NCBI GenBank assembly: GCA_019137255.1
Contig: WPDH01000057.1
Location: 111,912 to 175,911 of the forward strand
DNA from: Corinectria fuckeliana
Taxonomy: Eukaryota > Ascomycota > Sordariomycetes > Hypocreales > Nectriaceae
Direction of reading: 5' to 3'
Length of the DNA: 64,000 nt
Position numbers and translations under genes: made by a program. Each line of letters starts with the position of its first letter. The first letter of the stretch is position 1. Shown here in pieces: positions 63,564-64,000 of the stretch. The notes below the pieces were generated by a model that saw nothing but the letters and a program-made list of their open reading frames with translations, searched no databases and was not told where the DNA came from.

Positions 63564-64000
63564 TATATTAACTTTTTTTGGAAATTTCGCTAGAGTTACT
63601 CTATACTATACGCTTATATAACCCTATATGCTCTTATATAATCTTATTTTATATATATTAATTAATCTCTAAATATTTTTAAGTTTTTTTTTATTAGAGT
63701 TACTTAATATAATATACTCTTATATAATCTTATTATATATATTTATTAAGATTTTAGGATTAGAAGTATATAACCTTAGGTTATATATTTAGTTATAGCT
63801 TAAAAAAACCTCTTATTATAACTTAATTTTTTCTTTTTTTTTTTTTAATATTATATTCTTAGGTATAAATATCTCTTTTTTTTAATTAGATTTATACTAT
63901 TATATTACTCTTTTAATTATTATTTTTTTATATATAGTTTTATATAACTAAAAGTTATATTTTAATACTTATTTTACTTATTTTAGCTTACTTTTAATAA
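63564..64000. repeat. AT-rich block, probably RIP-degraded repeat
   Basis: At about 63564 the base composition changes abruptly to very high A+T with TA-rich words and almost no coding potential, and this continues to the window edge. Internal imperfect repetition is visible: TAGAGTTACT recurs at 63591 and 63695, and CTCTTATATAATCTTA at 63631 and 63717. Scarce C and G with abundant TpA is the footprint of repeat-induced point mutation acting on a transposon or other repeat. No element type can be named from the remaining sequence. Confidence 0.75.

Overview
This window is nuclear DNA from a filamentous ascomycete, most likely a Sordariomycete. The evidence is eukaryotic: GC-rich exons, many short introns (46-120 nt) with GTAAGT-like donors and CTRAC-like branch sites, genes spaced on both strands, a Zn2Cys6 regulator, an RTA1-type membrane protein, a fungal thaumatin-like protein, PET191 and AIM11 orthologues, an RNA-silencing type RNA-dependent RNA polymerase, and an AT-rich block at the right edge that looks RIP-mutated. 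I cannot name the species. I rebuilt exon structures by hand from splice signals and reading-frame continuity; several printed open reading frames begin at GTG, TTG or CTG, so starts were re-chosen at ATG.

Layout. 0-7 kb: tail of a GPI-anchored surface protein, a metallophosphoesterase, a small heptad-repeat protein, Mediator subunit MED31, RNA polymerase III subunit RPC11, and a small ankyrin protein. 7-20 kb: a thaumatin-like protein with a C-terminal anchor, a steryl ester hydrolase, cytochrome oxidase assembly factor PET191, a PPN2-type membrane phosphatase, Tudor-SN (SND1) and Cu/Zn superoxide dismutase. 21-33 kb (accessory in character): a cytochrome P450, a broken homogentisate 1,2-dioxygenase gene, a Zn2Cys6 factor, an HSL-type esterase, a 59-residue eight-cysteine ORF and an RTA1-like seven-helix protein. 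34-46 kb: a Red1-like C3H1 zinc-finger protein divergent from a 2,399-residue class II myosin heavy chain. 46-61 kb: two proteins I do not recognise, AIM11, a 2OG-Fe(II) oxygenase, an RdRP and mitochondrial D-lactate dehydrogenase. 61-64 kb: 2.7 kb with no gene I can support, then a very AT-rich block.

Working together. Most genes are housekeeping and independent. Three RNA-control genes (Tudor-SN, Red1-like, RdRP) lie within 42 kb but are not an obvious operon-like unit. The P450, dioxygenase relic, regulator and esterase at 22-30 kb look like the remains of a small catabolic or secondary-metabolism cluster.

The least expected signal is non-coding. Two 10-bp palindromes, TAGGTACCTA (five exact copies) and TACCTAGGTA (three exact copies), occur only between genes, often within a few hundred bases upstream of a start codon. 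A second pattern is that six genes carry a first coding exon of only 10-32 nt followed at once by an intron.
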